A DNA stretch of 64,000 nt from Lepas anatifera (GCA_034440635.1 JAOTON010000200.1:310001-374000); one strand, 5' to 3'; positions 20,858 through 31,704 are shown, numbered from the stretch's first letter. Numbers and translations: made by a program. The notes: generated from the sequence alone by a model not told the origin.

Positions 20858-22387
20858 GAGTACGTAATGTCTTGGCATTGCTTCCTTGTCACAAATGTGT
20901 ATGCTTCACACGCTCAGAAGTATGAAGCATGTGTGATTAGACATTTCACAATATCTAAGCTCCACTGAACTGTAACACGGTGATTTCACATTTACATAGG
21001 CCCCACACTGTCGGATCCGTGGCGCCGAGGGGGGGGGGCAGGTCTGCTCGGTGTGTCTCTCACAGGCGGAGATGTCTCGTGCGTCGCTACCGACGGCCGA
21101 CGCCTGCCGCACTGCCACCCACGCGTGGGTCGTGGCCGCGATCAGCACGATCGTGGCCACAAGACCGTTATTTCTTTAAACCAATAGAAAGCTGGAAATG
21201 CTCTGAACACAGTCGATGTTGAAAAATAGGAAATTTGGCAATAAGAGCCTGATTTTACTTGTGTTTATCGGAAGATGTAAAACTTTGAATTTATTCTCAA
21301 AACCTTAACTTTGTTACACCCGCGAAAAAAAACTCACAATGAGTTTCACTTAGAAAAATATATGCAGTGATGCGATGTGGTGTGCTCTAACCAGCCGTGA
21401 AAAAATTAGCACGGCATTAGTTGTCCGAGAGGAGATATGACACTTTTAGTGCTGCGATGTACTCTCAAGTAGCTCGGTGAGGCCGCACACTGGAGCAACT
21501 GGGTCTCAAAATAGGCCAAAACATCGTAACTAAAGAAATCCTTTTAATAGCAAATATTTTTCGGGCTCAAATGACAGCTGTTGCTCGGGACTTTAATTCC
21601 CAGTCATGGAAAATGGGGTATCTACACCAGGTCATATTAGGTCAACTTTGGCCACGATCCCATACTGAACCATCCCGCGTCGTCTCTGCCTCCGTCCTCT
21701 CCGTGCTCTCTATAAGGGGTATTAACTATTAAAAAAATGGTGTCAAGCCAGTAAGTCATGTCTGTCTTTGACTGTCCTTTAATGTTCGAATGTGTGTTTA
21801 TGGCTCGTTTGTTGGAGTGAGATTATGTGAAGTACCTAACTGGCTTTTTATGTGAACATGTGTTCACTATCTCCAGCAACAAACAAGACATGGAACGATC
21901 TTCTTACTTCGTGGATGACTGCAGTCAGGGCTACCAAGCTTCTGGGAAGGTAAGGAAACTTGACAAATGTATGCAAGTTTGCAGCTAAATATACCAAGTA
22001 ATTAAAATACTAAAAATGACATTTATGGAAAATTGATATTCGCACAATACTATTATGAATGGAAACCCTAATATTTTATTCACTACTTATATTAGTTAAT
22101 GCGTCACACCTTGGTTTTTATCTTGTGTTGTTTCATTATAGTGATATGCATATTTTTGTATAATAAGTCATACAAAACAGTCACCACAAATGTATGACTT
22201 TACTATGTATTGTTTGAAATATACTGTTTCAAATATCTAAGTGCATGATAAGACTACCTAACATACATCTGCTCAGTTATATTCCGGAGAGTATAATCAT
22301 CTGAATTCAGAGTATCATCCATAAACGAGTCAGAAAAGGGGGAAGCTGGATTCTGCTCCGATTAGCATACGAAAATATACTGAGTCC
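20858..22387. other. Unassigned non-coding DNA
   Basis: No supported gene. A GC-rich patch at 21010-21160 (GGATCCGTGGCGCCGAGG, then a G-run) may be a GGATCC-ended element fragment. Confidence 0.35.
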
Positions 22388-22600
22388 GACAAAGGGGGCC
22401 GGGTGGCCCAGTGGCTTCATTGCCCGTTTTCAGACCGGACAGCGTGGATTAACGTGGGCTCAATTCTCACGGCGGGAAACCGCCTTCCGTGTCCGATCTG
22501 ACGCGGTGGAGCTGACCCTTAAACATCATTCAACATCAATACTACCTATAATTGGGCAATTGTCCCTTTTGAGATTGACCCTAATAAAATGAAATAAAAG
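22388..22600 (+). mobile_element. tRNA-derived SINE of a second type
   Basis: TGGCCCAGTGG fits box A and GGGCTCAATTCTC fits box B, followed by a body ending GACCCTTAAACATCATTCAA and an A-rich tail (AATAAAATGAAATAAAAG). The body differs from the other SINE family. Confidence 0.6.
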
Positions 22601-22906
22601 CAACTGCACATAAAGCAAAACACAAATATGAGCAGAGGGTAACAATAAGCCCAACACAAATACTTTTTAGCTTTTGAGCAAGAAGTTTCGACTGAACGCA
22701 AGGTTTAGGGCTCACCAGCACCGCAAATATTTGCTAGCCGTGAGGATCATAGTGTCATTTTTATGATTACAAATTGACCTAATCTCTTCATAATCCCACA
22801 CCAGTTGTACAAAAAACAAAACAAAGGGTAACGCACTGTTTTTTTTTCACCAGAGGATTGCTCTTAACCCACGATTGGAGGAGAAACATCATCTCGACGT
22901 AGGATG
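22601..22906. other. Unassigned AT-rich DNA
   Basis: About 300 bp, nothing recognised. Confidence 0.4.
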
Positions 22907-23759
22907 TTAACACGCGCATTGACGGGGGGAGCGGGTACCCGCCCCCTCGGGTTTTTCGGAGACAGCAGAAAAACGGCGGCGCGTAGCGCCGCCGTACTTG
23001 GTATACCTTTTCCCTCATCATTTTTACAACTTCTGTGAAAATTTTAAGGTTAGGTCATCTCAGGTCAGGTCACCAGTACAGGTCAAGTGACCCGACCTCA
23101 AAAAAAGTTTAAGATAGCATAAGTCGGAGCGGGGTGAACTTATCCGATTGAAACTCATATCACATAATGGCCCCACCGAGTTCTCTACAAGATGTTCCGG
23201 TATTTTTTATATCAATGACCTAAGGTCAGATACGAGGCATGACCTCTCCATTGGAAATACATGGGAAAAATGGTTTTTACGGAATAACTCAGTAACGGAT
23301 GGTGATAGAGCATTTATTTTAGCTGCATTAGACTCGCCTGGGCTTTGCGGTTCTAATGATATGCATTTTATATAATTTGACCCTGACCTGACCTCAGGTC
23401 AGGTCAAATCCTTGATTTGACCTAGCAAGGTCAAATTATATATCATTCGATTCGGCTTGCTAAGAGGATTCATACAGTTTAAGTCGTTTTGCTCTATCTT
23501 TACTTGTTCAGATGTAATGCCCGAAAAACTGAATTTTACATGTTATCCCTATGACGGGCATGTTTTGACCTCTCGTGACCTTAAATGTGACCTGACAAAA
23601 AAATGGTTCAAATGTTTTCGATGGAGAAGTGGATGGGCAGCCCAACGCCGTTTACCGTTTTTCGCTACCTACCGCGGTTCTCGAGATCTTAGGGGGGCGG
23701 GTACCCGCCCCCCCCGTCAATGCGAAGGTGGCTCAGACCCCCGTCAATGCGCGTGTTAA
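22907..23759 (+). mobile_element. TTAA-type MITE family I, copy D, complete and best preserved
   Basis: 853 bp from TTAA (22907-22910) to TTAA (23756-23759). In order: TTAACACGCGCATTGACGG, the GCGGGTACCCGC palindrome, a perfect hairpin ACGGCGGCGC-GTA-GCGCCGCCGT (22973-22995), an AGGTCA-rich block (23047-23098), a 23-nt perfect inverted repeat of TGACCTGACCT and AGGTCAGGTCA around one C (23384-23406), TGACCT-rich sequence, a second GCGGGTACCCGC, AAGGTGGC and a doubled CCGTCAATGCG terminus. I count about 16 exact AGGTCA/TGACCT hexamers, against less than one expected by chance. No coding capacity. Confidence 0.93.
23384..23406. repeat. Perfect inverted repeat of overlapping AGGTCA hexamers
   Basis: Two 11-nt arms around a single base; each arm has two overlapping hexamers. 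Conserved in copies A, B and C. The hexamer is the classic nuclear-receptor half-site; function here is not shown. Confidence 0.9.
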
Positions 23760-23931
23760 TGGTAGCAGGTGCAGTCCTGGAAAGACTTATCTCTAGCCCA
23801 CTGGGATTTCCACCCACGGTTCTTTGAATAGTTTAACGGTTAGCAAATTGAACGACTGACTGCTAAAAGACTGCCATCAGCAACCAAATGGTGCACGTTT
23901 GAAAGGCGCTGCAATTGATGGAGGCCAGTAG
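23760..23931. other. Unassigned spacer
   Basis: Short unique sequence, nothing recognised. Confidence 0.4.
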
Positions 23932-24140
23932 CGGCAGAAGGTCTGGGTTTAAGTGGGGAGGGGCATCACCCACATTTCAATCCATTTCTGTCCAGTCAGT
24001 ACTATGGGGTTAGTTTTAAATTTCCTCAATATGTTATATATTCATGGGTTATGTTACATGTTATATGTTCTCAATGAGTATGTGCTCAGAGGGTGGGGGC
24101 ACGGTGCCCAGGTGCTCCCTAGTTCCGCTGTCTTTGACGG
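23932..24140 (+). mobile_element. Degenerate relative of the hAT-type MITE at 13965
   Basis: CAGTAGCGG start, AAGTGGGGAGGGGCATCACC, CATTTCTGTCCAGTCAGTAC and TATGGGGTTAG follow the order of the 13965 element; it ends near TAGTTCCGCTG. No clear target duplication. Confidence 0.45.
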
Positions 24141-24670
24141 ACACAACACTGTAGCGTGCTGCGAGCACCAACGGAGAAGGATCCTAAACACCTCCTTTTG
24201 TGGCGCTGCTTGCCAAGAAACGGACTAATAAGAACTAAATACGACTACAATCTAACTATTTTCCACGGGATATGCCTACAAATACTTGCGTAAGCTCAGT
24301 CAGTGTAGTCGTAAGAAACTTCAGGCAACCTATTTAAATGAGTCATACAAAAAATGATGCCCAGGAGAAAGTAAGCCGCAAGAAACAATGACAATAACCA
24401 GAAAAAAACATTTCAAAGCATGCTAAACATAATGAATTTTCAAGAAATGAAAATATGATGCAAACACTTATAAAATGTACGATTTTTTTTGTTCGTAAAT
24501 ATGTCAAACTGGTAACCAGAGTAGCAATAACAAAAATCGTCAAACGTAAGTGCTTGTCTTGGTTGGAAAATACAAAAAGTAATCAATCACTCTGAGAGTT
24601 TCCCTAAACGCCTCTTTGGACCTCTGTTGAGGATTAAGTACGTTATTGAGCACATTTATAAGTCATTTCT
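24141..24670. other. Unassigned AT-rich DNA
   Basis: Nothing recognised. Confidence 0.4.
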
Positions 24671-25128
24671 TTAAAGGGAAGGTGGCACCTTCATAACGCG
24701 ATTTTAACTGAGATAGCCAAGTTGTAAAGCAAGTCGGAAAACCCGGTACTCAATATATCATTTGTCTTGGAACTCGGGATTTCCTTAGAAAAAAGCTAAC
24801 ACCTACCTGCAATGTACCCCTCTTGTACCCCTAGCAGCAGGCCACAGTTGTCATGGCTGTTGGTGTGACGACATATGCTGACGTCACGATGAGCATCAGC
24901 CAATTGAAGCCCTTGAAGCGTTTCAAGTATGGTAGTGGTTGCCAGATCATGGCATCATCAACAGGCTGATATTCATTTCTTTTCCTAGAGGAGTATTTTA
25001 AAAATCAAAATTTTGAGCTTATTGTACATTTTTCAGAGAGATCATGAGTGGTTTCATTATTTTCGGCTAGAAGTACGCCTAACTACACTAAATTCTAGGA
25101 TTTGACCAAGGTGCCACATTCCCTTTAA
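24671..25128 (+). mobile_element. TTAA-type MITE family V, copy 1
   Basis: 458 bp with inverted ends TTAAAGGGAAGGTGGCACC and AGGTGCCACATTCCCTTTAA. The interior matches the copy at 45214 in opposite orientation, including CCAAGTTGTAAAG, GTTGTCATGGCTGTTGGTG and a TGACGTCA palindrome (24879-24886). No AGGTCA array. Confidence 0.88.
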
Positions 25129-25732
25129 CGGATGCAGCAGCGTATAGCTTGGTGCCTCACTGTTCCTAAAGCGTCCACCCAGCCACGAGAAAGTAGTGGT
25201 CTGCCTATATTTTGAACCTTAAGTTATTTATAGAGTTCCTCAGAATTCACCGGAAGGTCTATTGAAAGCTGGCTTGAAAGCTGTCATGGCCGATAATAAC
25301 CGAGTCGCTTATCTCGTGCCATGGAGAGTGCCACAGTCTCCCTTCCTGGCGCACACAAAACAGTATGAGTCGGCTCCAGCAGTCCAGTCACGTCGGAAAC
25401 TGCTCAGCTGGCAACGCCGGGAGAGCGGAGCAATATATCGACGCTGAAGGGCTCGCTCTAAGTGGCATTAGATGGAGATTCGATAAAGGCTGGTATCAGC
25501 ACTCTGAACGGACATTGTTCGTAACAAGTATATTTCTTGTTTCCCTGGACTCGAGCCAGTGTATGGTGAACGCTATAAATTTGTCTTGTGGGAGGAACGA
25601 TTGGCGAGTTGCTTAAAATGAAATGAAACACAACCATTTGTGTGAGGCTTTCGCCATGATTGTTTTATATAACTTGTTTTGTTTTTGTTGTCAAATATCG
25701 TGCGCTTCATAAGCTCAAGTTATTCAGTATGA
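25129..25732. other. Unassigned non-coding DNA
   Basis: Short frames without motifs. Confidence 0.4.
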
Positions 25733-26215
25733 AACTTCAATGTAGCCGAATCGTAGTGAGTAATATCAACAATGTGACTCAGCCGTAGAGAGCAATAGGA
25801 CCCATCTAGCCGCGTATTAGTAAGCAATACGAGAAATGCAGCCGAGGCATAGTGAGCAATAGGAGCAATGTAGCCGAGGCATAGTGAGCAATAGGAGCAA
25901 TGTAGCCGAGGCATAGTGAGCAATAGGAGCGAGGTAGCCGAGGCATAGTGAGCAATAGGAGCAATGTAGCCGAGGCATAGTGAGCAATAGGAGCGAGGTA
26001 GCCGATGCATAGTGAGCAATAGGAGCAATGCAACCGAGGCATAGCGAGTAATAGAAGCCATGTAGCTGCGTATTTGTGAGTAATACGAGAAATGCAGCCG
26101 AGGTATAGCGAGCCATCGGAGCGAGGTAGCCGAGGCATAGTGAGCAACGTGAGCAGTACAGCAGAGTCGCTGTGAGTAATATGAGCAGTGCAGTCCAGCT
26201 GTAGTGAGCAATATG
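25733..26215. repeat. 32-bp minisatellite, about 15 units
   Basis: The core unit is GCATAGTGAGCAATAGGAGC plus AATGTAGCCGAG. The period is exactly 32 bp where units are clean (starts at 25847, 25879 and so on); edge units are diverged. All three minus-strand frames are open across it because 32 is not a multiple of 3 and the unit lacks stops on that strand. The predicted peptides (up to 163 codons) are therefore repeat artefacts unless shown otherwise. Confidence 0.92.
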
Positions 26216-26784
26216 CGTAATTTGGTCGAGCCGAACTCTGTCTCGGGCTACATGTACCGGCAGAAGCTATTCACCGTGTTCTACCTAAGCTTTTTTTAGA
26301 CAAACATAGATGCAAAGTAGAAAATGGTTGTCTTGGTCGGTTTCCCAGTTGCTTTACGGCCTCTTTCCCTGACGCTTGCAGCCACCTCTAGGCTCGCCCA
26401 AGCTCGGGTGAACTCTTCCCGATTTCTGACGTAGCCCTTCCAAAGTTATCCAAGCTAATCAAATCCTCCTCCCCCGCGGGTATTTTCTCTGGGTGGAGTT
26501 TGAAATAACTCAGTAGAAGTCGGCGAAAGCCCAGTTCCGGCTCGCTTAATCCATTTGGTAAACCTACACAAAAAAGTTTACACAAATGCGCTGCGGGTGC
26601 TTCGTGCCGCAATTTTTTCTTCTTTCGCTTCGTGCACCGCTTTAGCTATAATTAGTGGTCTTCGTATGGGAGACTTAAGTTGAAGTTCTTTAATTTGAAA
26701 TTATTGCCATGCATAGTGGAGTCCATCTGCTGACACCGGAGAACATGCGCGGGGAGTTCTCTTTTGGTCAGTTGTCCGTGTTTA
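26216..26784. other. Unassigned non-coding DNA
   Basis: Nothing recognised. Confidence 0.4.
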
Positions 26785-27411
26785 TCAAACATGGATTGTA
26801 TTTGAATTGATAATTATGCTTCCACTGGTGACGTGGGCTGGTTGGGGAGAATTGGGAACTAGTACGTTTCTCCCGGGAAGCGTGGGAATAGCCCCGATTG
26901 GATCAGGATTTCTTTTTACCACGGAGCACTCACTATTGGCCCCGTTCACCAGTGTACCCTCCAGGAGGCTGGCTCCGATGGTCACCTGCTTTCCCAAGGT
27001 ATACTCGTAATTTAGCCGGACCCAGTCGTTGCAGGCCCAGTCTGCATTTGTCTGCGGACCCCATGGGTGCCCTGTGTCACCTCCGTAGCGGCGTGCATAG
27101 CTGCTTGATTTCCTCACGGACAAGAGCTGTGCATGAGAATCGCGTGCATGCATACCAGCGGGTTTATTGATGAGATCACTCGGCATCGTTGTGGATACCA
27201 CGAGCCTCCAGAAAGCGCCCTCCCTGCATCTTATCGGGCGTGGGTGCGAGCGTCCGGAAAACGCCATCCTTGCATCTGTCATGATTGGGGACAGCACAGG
27301 TGGGACCAAACCCGCGCGCAAGACATATGAGCGCATTAGAGCTAATGCTTGAGACCCGTACCAACCCCGCTGTGGCTCAAAAACAGCGTCTAAAACATCA
27401 CTCAAACTCAT
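26785..27411 (-). CDS. Hypothetical 208-codon frame, unrecognised
   Basis: ATG at 27411, stop near 26785. Composition is mixed and protein-like, not repetitive: NADWACNDWVRLNYEYTLG, then GKQVTIGASLLEGTLVNG, then NVLVPNSPQPAHVTSGSII. It is the longest non-repetitive frame outside the LINEs. I see no signal peptide, membrane segment or known domain. It could be an exon, a fragment of an integrated foreign or transposon gene, or chance. Base composition is richer in GC than its AT-rich surroundings, which weakly favours coding origin. Confidence 0.3.
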   Translation of the reverse strand: MSLSDVLDAVFEPQRGWYGSQALALMRSYVLRAGLVPPVLSPIMTDARMAFSGRSHPRPIRCREGAFWRLVVSTTMPSDLINKPAGMHARDSHAQLLSVRKSSSYARRYGGDTGHPWGPQTNADWACNDWVRLNYEYTLGKQVTIGASLLEGTLVNGANSECSVVKRNPDPIGAIPTLPGRNVLVPNSPQPAHVTSGSIIINSNTIHV

Positions 27412-28189
27412 AAGGCAAATAGCGAGACAGTTGGTGTCACATTATTTTGCTCCGTGCTCATCTAGCAGAGCCCCGGCAGCTGCAGTGGAGACATTGGCAG
27501 GAGGTAGACAAAGCCTGGCCACAATGCGCCGCGTGATGGATTGAGACGTCCGGGGAGGGGGCGGCCGCTGCGCCAACCACGCCGCCGCTGCCGCCTGAGA
27601 AGAATGCCTGATTGGACTGCTCTGAAAGAAGCGTGCAGCTCCCCGGCTGGCTCGATACGCAGGGTGGGCTGTGCTTATGTTTGGGAAGAGACACCTGCAT
27701 GCTATGTATGTAGTTGCAACAGTGGTGCTAAGACTGTTGAAAATTCTGCAGTTTCCAGAGTGAATGCATTGACCCCATGTTTGTAACATTAATAATTCGA
27801 TCTGATTGCTCCATGCACATAAGAGCGCTGCGAAAGACATAACCGCATCTCCGTTTTTAGATTTAATGACGGCCCTGATGGCAGAATTGTGTTTTTAGAC
27901 TTTTTACTCATAAAACATCGGTTATCTCAGGAACTGGAATTGCCAGAAACGATCTTGTTCAACGCCATTCGTAGGTGCTTGAATGGCTCTTTCATTACAG
28001 TGACATGCATTTTCGGATCAAGTCAAAAGCTATGGTGGTGCAGGCCACTGAATATGAAAAATTTTGACATGATTATTCAGACAGGCTCAATTTGTTAAAC
28101 CCGCTCGATTTAGACGTAATTTGAACGACGTAAGAAGAACATCTAAAAAAACCCATTATAGTGCTTCAGCCGCCAGTTGGAAGCTGTCA
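27412..28189. other. Unassigned DNA, GC-rich at 27450-27660
   Basis: A minus-strand frame (27442-27840) is Ala/Ser-rich and overlaps plus-strand frames; no motif supports any of them. Confidence 0.35.
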
Positions 28190-28520
28190 TAAATATGCAT
28201 CGATAGTGGCTACAGGTCAAGGTTAAGTCTAAGTTGAGGTCAATCGAGGCCTAGGACAATAGCCTACCCGCACAATAGGTTAGTTACTTTTTTGACAGTA
28301 TCTTCCAAGCCAAACATGACATGATCTTTATTGAGGCATTATTTTAATCCTCTAAATAGGAATCAAATGATGTACATTTTTACCACGCCAGGAAAATTCT
28401 GAGATAAACCTGACCTCAGGTCACCAAATTGGCCTAACATGACCTGGTATGACCATGACGTACATAATGCGACTAGCAGTGGTATGGAATGTTTTGAATT
28501 ATTTGTTACCCATATTTATT
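28190..28520. mobile_element. Degenerate AGGTCA-rich element fragment
   Basis: GGTCAAGG, GAGGTCAATCGAGG, CCTGACCTCAGGTCACC and CATGACCTGGTATGACCATG occur in about 250 bp, the hexamer style of families I-III, without recognisable ends. Confidence 0.4.
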
Positions 28521-29021
28521 CCTGCTAAGAACCAATCAGGTTTGACACCATTTATCATAAATAGTCACTTTAGTGAAATCATGCAAAGCAAAAGGTAGGC
28601 GGTAGGCACTGGCCACCTCCTTCCGAAATTCCAGTCACTGAGCTTCATCTCGCGGGATGCAGTGATAGACATCCATCCTTCGGGTGTCACCACTGATCTC
28701 CATCCCGCCAGATCTAACCACTTTTGTCTTTCTGGGCAAACAGAGAAAACCACCAGGGTAAAAAAGTCATTCGCGTACATTTTTCCAAGATCTAGGACAT
28801 AACACCTTTCATGAGTCTAGAGCAGCATATTCAACACCAAACGAGGTCACACAGGCTGATTCTAGGACTTTTCTGATATATCAATTGGAATAGGCCGTTA
28901 CTATCCCGGAAAATCCCATGGCATACTGGAAATTGAATACGATGATAAGGAAAACTTTCCATGCAGAACAGCGCAGGCTGGTGCACCAGAGCAGTGCACG
29001 CATGTAGACTGGTGCGCCAAT
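28521..29021. other. Unassigned non-coding DNA
   Basis: Nothing recognised. Confidence 0.4.
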
Positions 29022-29255
29022 CATGGGCGGATCCAGGATTGCCAATCGGGGGAGGGGGTGCCATCCGGACCAGGGGCGCCGCTTTTGGCCGGCAAAACCT
29101 ATCATGTGGGCGCCAAATCCTATCGTTGGGCGCCGTTTTCTGTATCCTGGGGGAGAGGGTGGGAAGCGACATTTCAGGGGGGGCGCCATCTAATTTTCAG
29201 GGGGTACCTGCCGCCCTTTGCCCCCCACCCCACCCCTCCTCCTTGGATACTCATG
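29022..29255 (+). mobile_element. ATAGGCGGATCCA-ended MITE, copy 2
   Basis: Ends CATGGGCGGATCCAGGA and CCTTGGATACTCATG. Interior GGGGGAGGGGGTGCCATCC, GGCCGGCAAAACCTATCA and GGGAAGCGACATTTCAGGGG match copies 1, 3 and 4. Confidence 0.78.
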
Positions 29256-30461
29256 GTGATTTCGAAGGAAAAGGCTGTCCTTGGAGGCCTATGACTAAAG
29301 AAACTAACCAATAAGAATAACCAATCGACGAGCCAGTCGATTCCTTTTGACGTCAGGAACTCACGTCTAATCTCTGTCCATTTCTGCGGCAACCTCAGTA
29401 AACTAAGCTAAATAGGTTACTTTAGGATCCCCCTAGAGAATATCTAGCGTAACCTACCATTTCGCAGTGTGGAACAAAGCCGGCGATTGGATGATTTCTC
29501 ATGATATTGTGGCAGAACGAGGCGGGCCTTGTAGCGTTCCCATCTGACCGCTTCTGACAGAAGAAAAAGTCACCGAGCTGGGGGTGGCACCAGCTCTGCC
29601 GGATCGGCCGCCATGTGTCTGCCCTTGGGTGCAATAAGTACCGAGTGGGAGTACGGTCGGGACATTATTGGCCCTCGCGCAGCGTCTATACACGCTGCGG
29701 CCCTTGGCGTCTATTCTCGGCTGCCGATCATCCAGGAAAAGCGTGCTCATTCGCTCCGTGTAAACACTCTCTTGCCTTGAATGCCACCCGGCAGTGCGGA
29801 GTCGATATGCTTTGCTTAAAGTACCACGCGCGTGCCAAGAGCGCAAATTGCGTGAGAAGTAGCCCCATAAGGCTCAATTTTGAGCACGGAGGGAGCTGAT
29901 ACTAAAGCAATGCTGCTCCTGGATAAACACACCCTCCTGTCCAAGGCTGAAATTCCACAAATAGCAAAATCCATACATGATTTCACCAGAACAGCATGCA
30001 TGTATATGTGGTGTATACATGCAACATGCAATACCATGCATGCAATACCATCATGGTGCATACAAATGGCCTAGTCGCTGTTTCCGCTCTGGACAACGGC
30101 TATCTGAAATTTATTCAAATCGGTAAACAACTATATTTTTCCTGTAAAAAATATGATAACAGTACGCAGTCAGTGAGAACCCACGCACTTCACGGCCTCC
30201 AGCGTTCTGTCTCTGCCTCCGCGTGTGACGCATTGACCCCAGCGCCAGGAGCTGTGTAATCATTGGCCGGCGGAGTGTGCCGCAGAGCTTCTGGGAAGCC
30301 AGCTCAATTCCACGGGGCCGATAGTGGAGCAATAACTCAGCCGGTACCATCTGATATGGCTGCTGGGGCACAGACGACCTATAGCACAGCGCGTTTGCAG
30401 TTCGACAGTGTCATAAGGAGATAACCGGAACTGTCTCCCCCCGCCGCACTCGAACCCGGAT
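29256..30461. other. Unassigned non-coding DNA
   Basis: A box-B-like GGGTTCGAGTGC is present on the minus strand near 30450, but no complete SINE could be traced. ATGCATG/GCAATACCATG short repeats at 29990-30055. Confidence 0.35.
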
Positions 30462-30650
30462 GCTTCTGATGGAGTCGCTGTCACCGTGGTTTACGGTGGT
30501 ACAAGCTGAAAGTGTAGATATGATTTGTGCAAGAAACACGTGGCTAACTCTTTTACAGATGCTTTTGATAGAGTTTCTGTCGCCGTGGTTTACGGTGGTA
30601 CAAACTGAAGATGCTGGAATGGTTTCTGCAAGAAACACGGTGCGAACTTG
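30462..30650. repeat. Tandem duplication with 99-bp period
   Basis: GCTTCTGATGGAGTCGCTGT at 30462 recurs as GCTTTTGATAGAGTTTCTGT at 30561; each is followed by CACCGTGGTTTACGGTGG or a one-base variant and, later, CAAGAAACACG. The period is a multiple of 3, and a frame at 30460-30675 reads through both, giving SLSPWFTVVQ twice. Confidence 0.8.
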
Positions 30651-30676
30651 TTTGGTATTGTTGATAAGTTGTTAAT

Positions 30677-30759
30677 TGGCCTGTCTCATTGAATCCTGGA
30701 TATAAAATTGGGCAAATTCACTGTAATCATATATTCGAACACAGACTTCATCAGAATCT
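30677..30759 (+). mobile_element. Half copy of the fold-back element seen at 52990
   Basis: GGCCTGTCTC, GAATCCTGGATATAAAAT, ATATTCG and ACACAG occur in the same order as the left arm at 52985-53045. Confidence 0.55.
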
Positions 30760-31704
30760 TCAATAGAAAATAGATGAATAACTAAATTATTGGTCATAGG
30801 TGTGCCACGGCCTCGAATTATAATCAGAATATTTCAATTAATATTTTGATACAACCATCCAATTAACAAATCATCAGCTCATGATCGTGCTCCTCAGCTC
30901 AGCTCTGCAAAATATATCAACTCCTTGCCATCATCTGTGATGGCATTTGTTTTCGCATCACTCTCAATTGTTATGGACGACTTAGTAATGGAGTCCATTA
31001 CACATTCGTGCTAGCATTGGAATTCACAATTCATAAGTATTTGGAGCTGAAGTTAATATAAAAGAAGTGAAGCAGATAATAATTCCTACTTTTACCCGCT
31101 TGGTGGGCTATATTGAACAGGTCTGACATCGTAGGGACTTGAGTCTGCACCACTCTGTGCGAAATTAAAACCGCATTCTCCGTGCTTGGTGTGCTCTGTT
31201 CCACTCAACTAAAACCGAAGAACCGTACAGCTCTCTGTCTCACCTCATCGTTAAGAGCTCCGATGGACGTTAAACAGCTGATCGCTATCGATCTTGGACG
31301 CTTGATTTAATCGCGGGTTGGTAAAGAGGAGGATTTCTGTGTCGGAAACAGAAATCTGAAGCGAGGCTGGAACATTTGTGATGAGTCTGACTGTCGGTGT
31401 GTGTAATTCGTATGCTAATTTTTATCGAATCACCATACAAACTAAGGTTTGAATATGTATTCACTGTGCCCCTGCAATCATCAACCATCTGTGCCTGCTG
31501 CTGCTGAAAGGCTGTCGATGATATCTCCTGGCTGCTGTTTTTTACGTCTGTCTCATTAGTGAGATGGCCCTTCCTAGATGAGGCCACCCCCAGGGGAGCG
31601 GGCAACTGATGCAGACCCCTGAAAACTCCCTCTTCATGTCCGCAGGCGTCCTACATATCTCTCCCCAGAGCAAACTGAAGTCGATAATTGACGAGGCCCA
31701 GCAT
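30760..31704. other. Unassigned non-coding DNA
   Basis: A minus-strand frame at 31285-31605 (106 codons, Ser/Gln-rich) has no recognisable domain. Confidence 0.35.

Noticed and set aside
25720..26211. Minus-strand frames of 99-163 codons
   Set aside because: Same effect from the 32-bp minisatellite.
27442..27840. 132-codon minus-strand gene
   Set aside because: Overlaps other open frames in a GC-rich patch and shows no motif.
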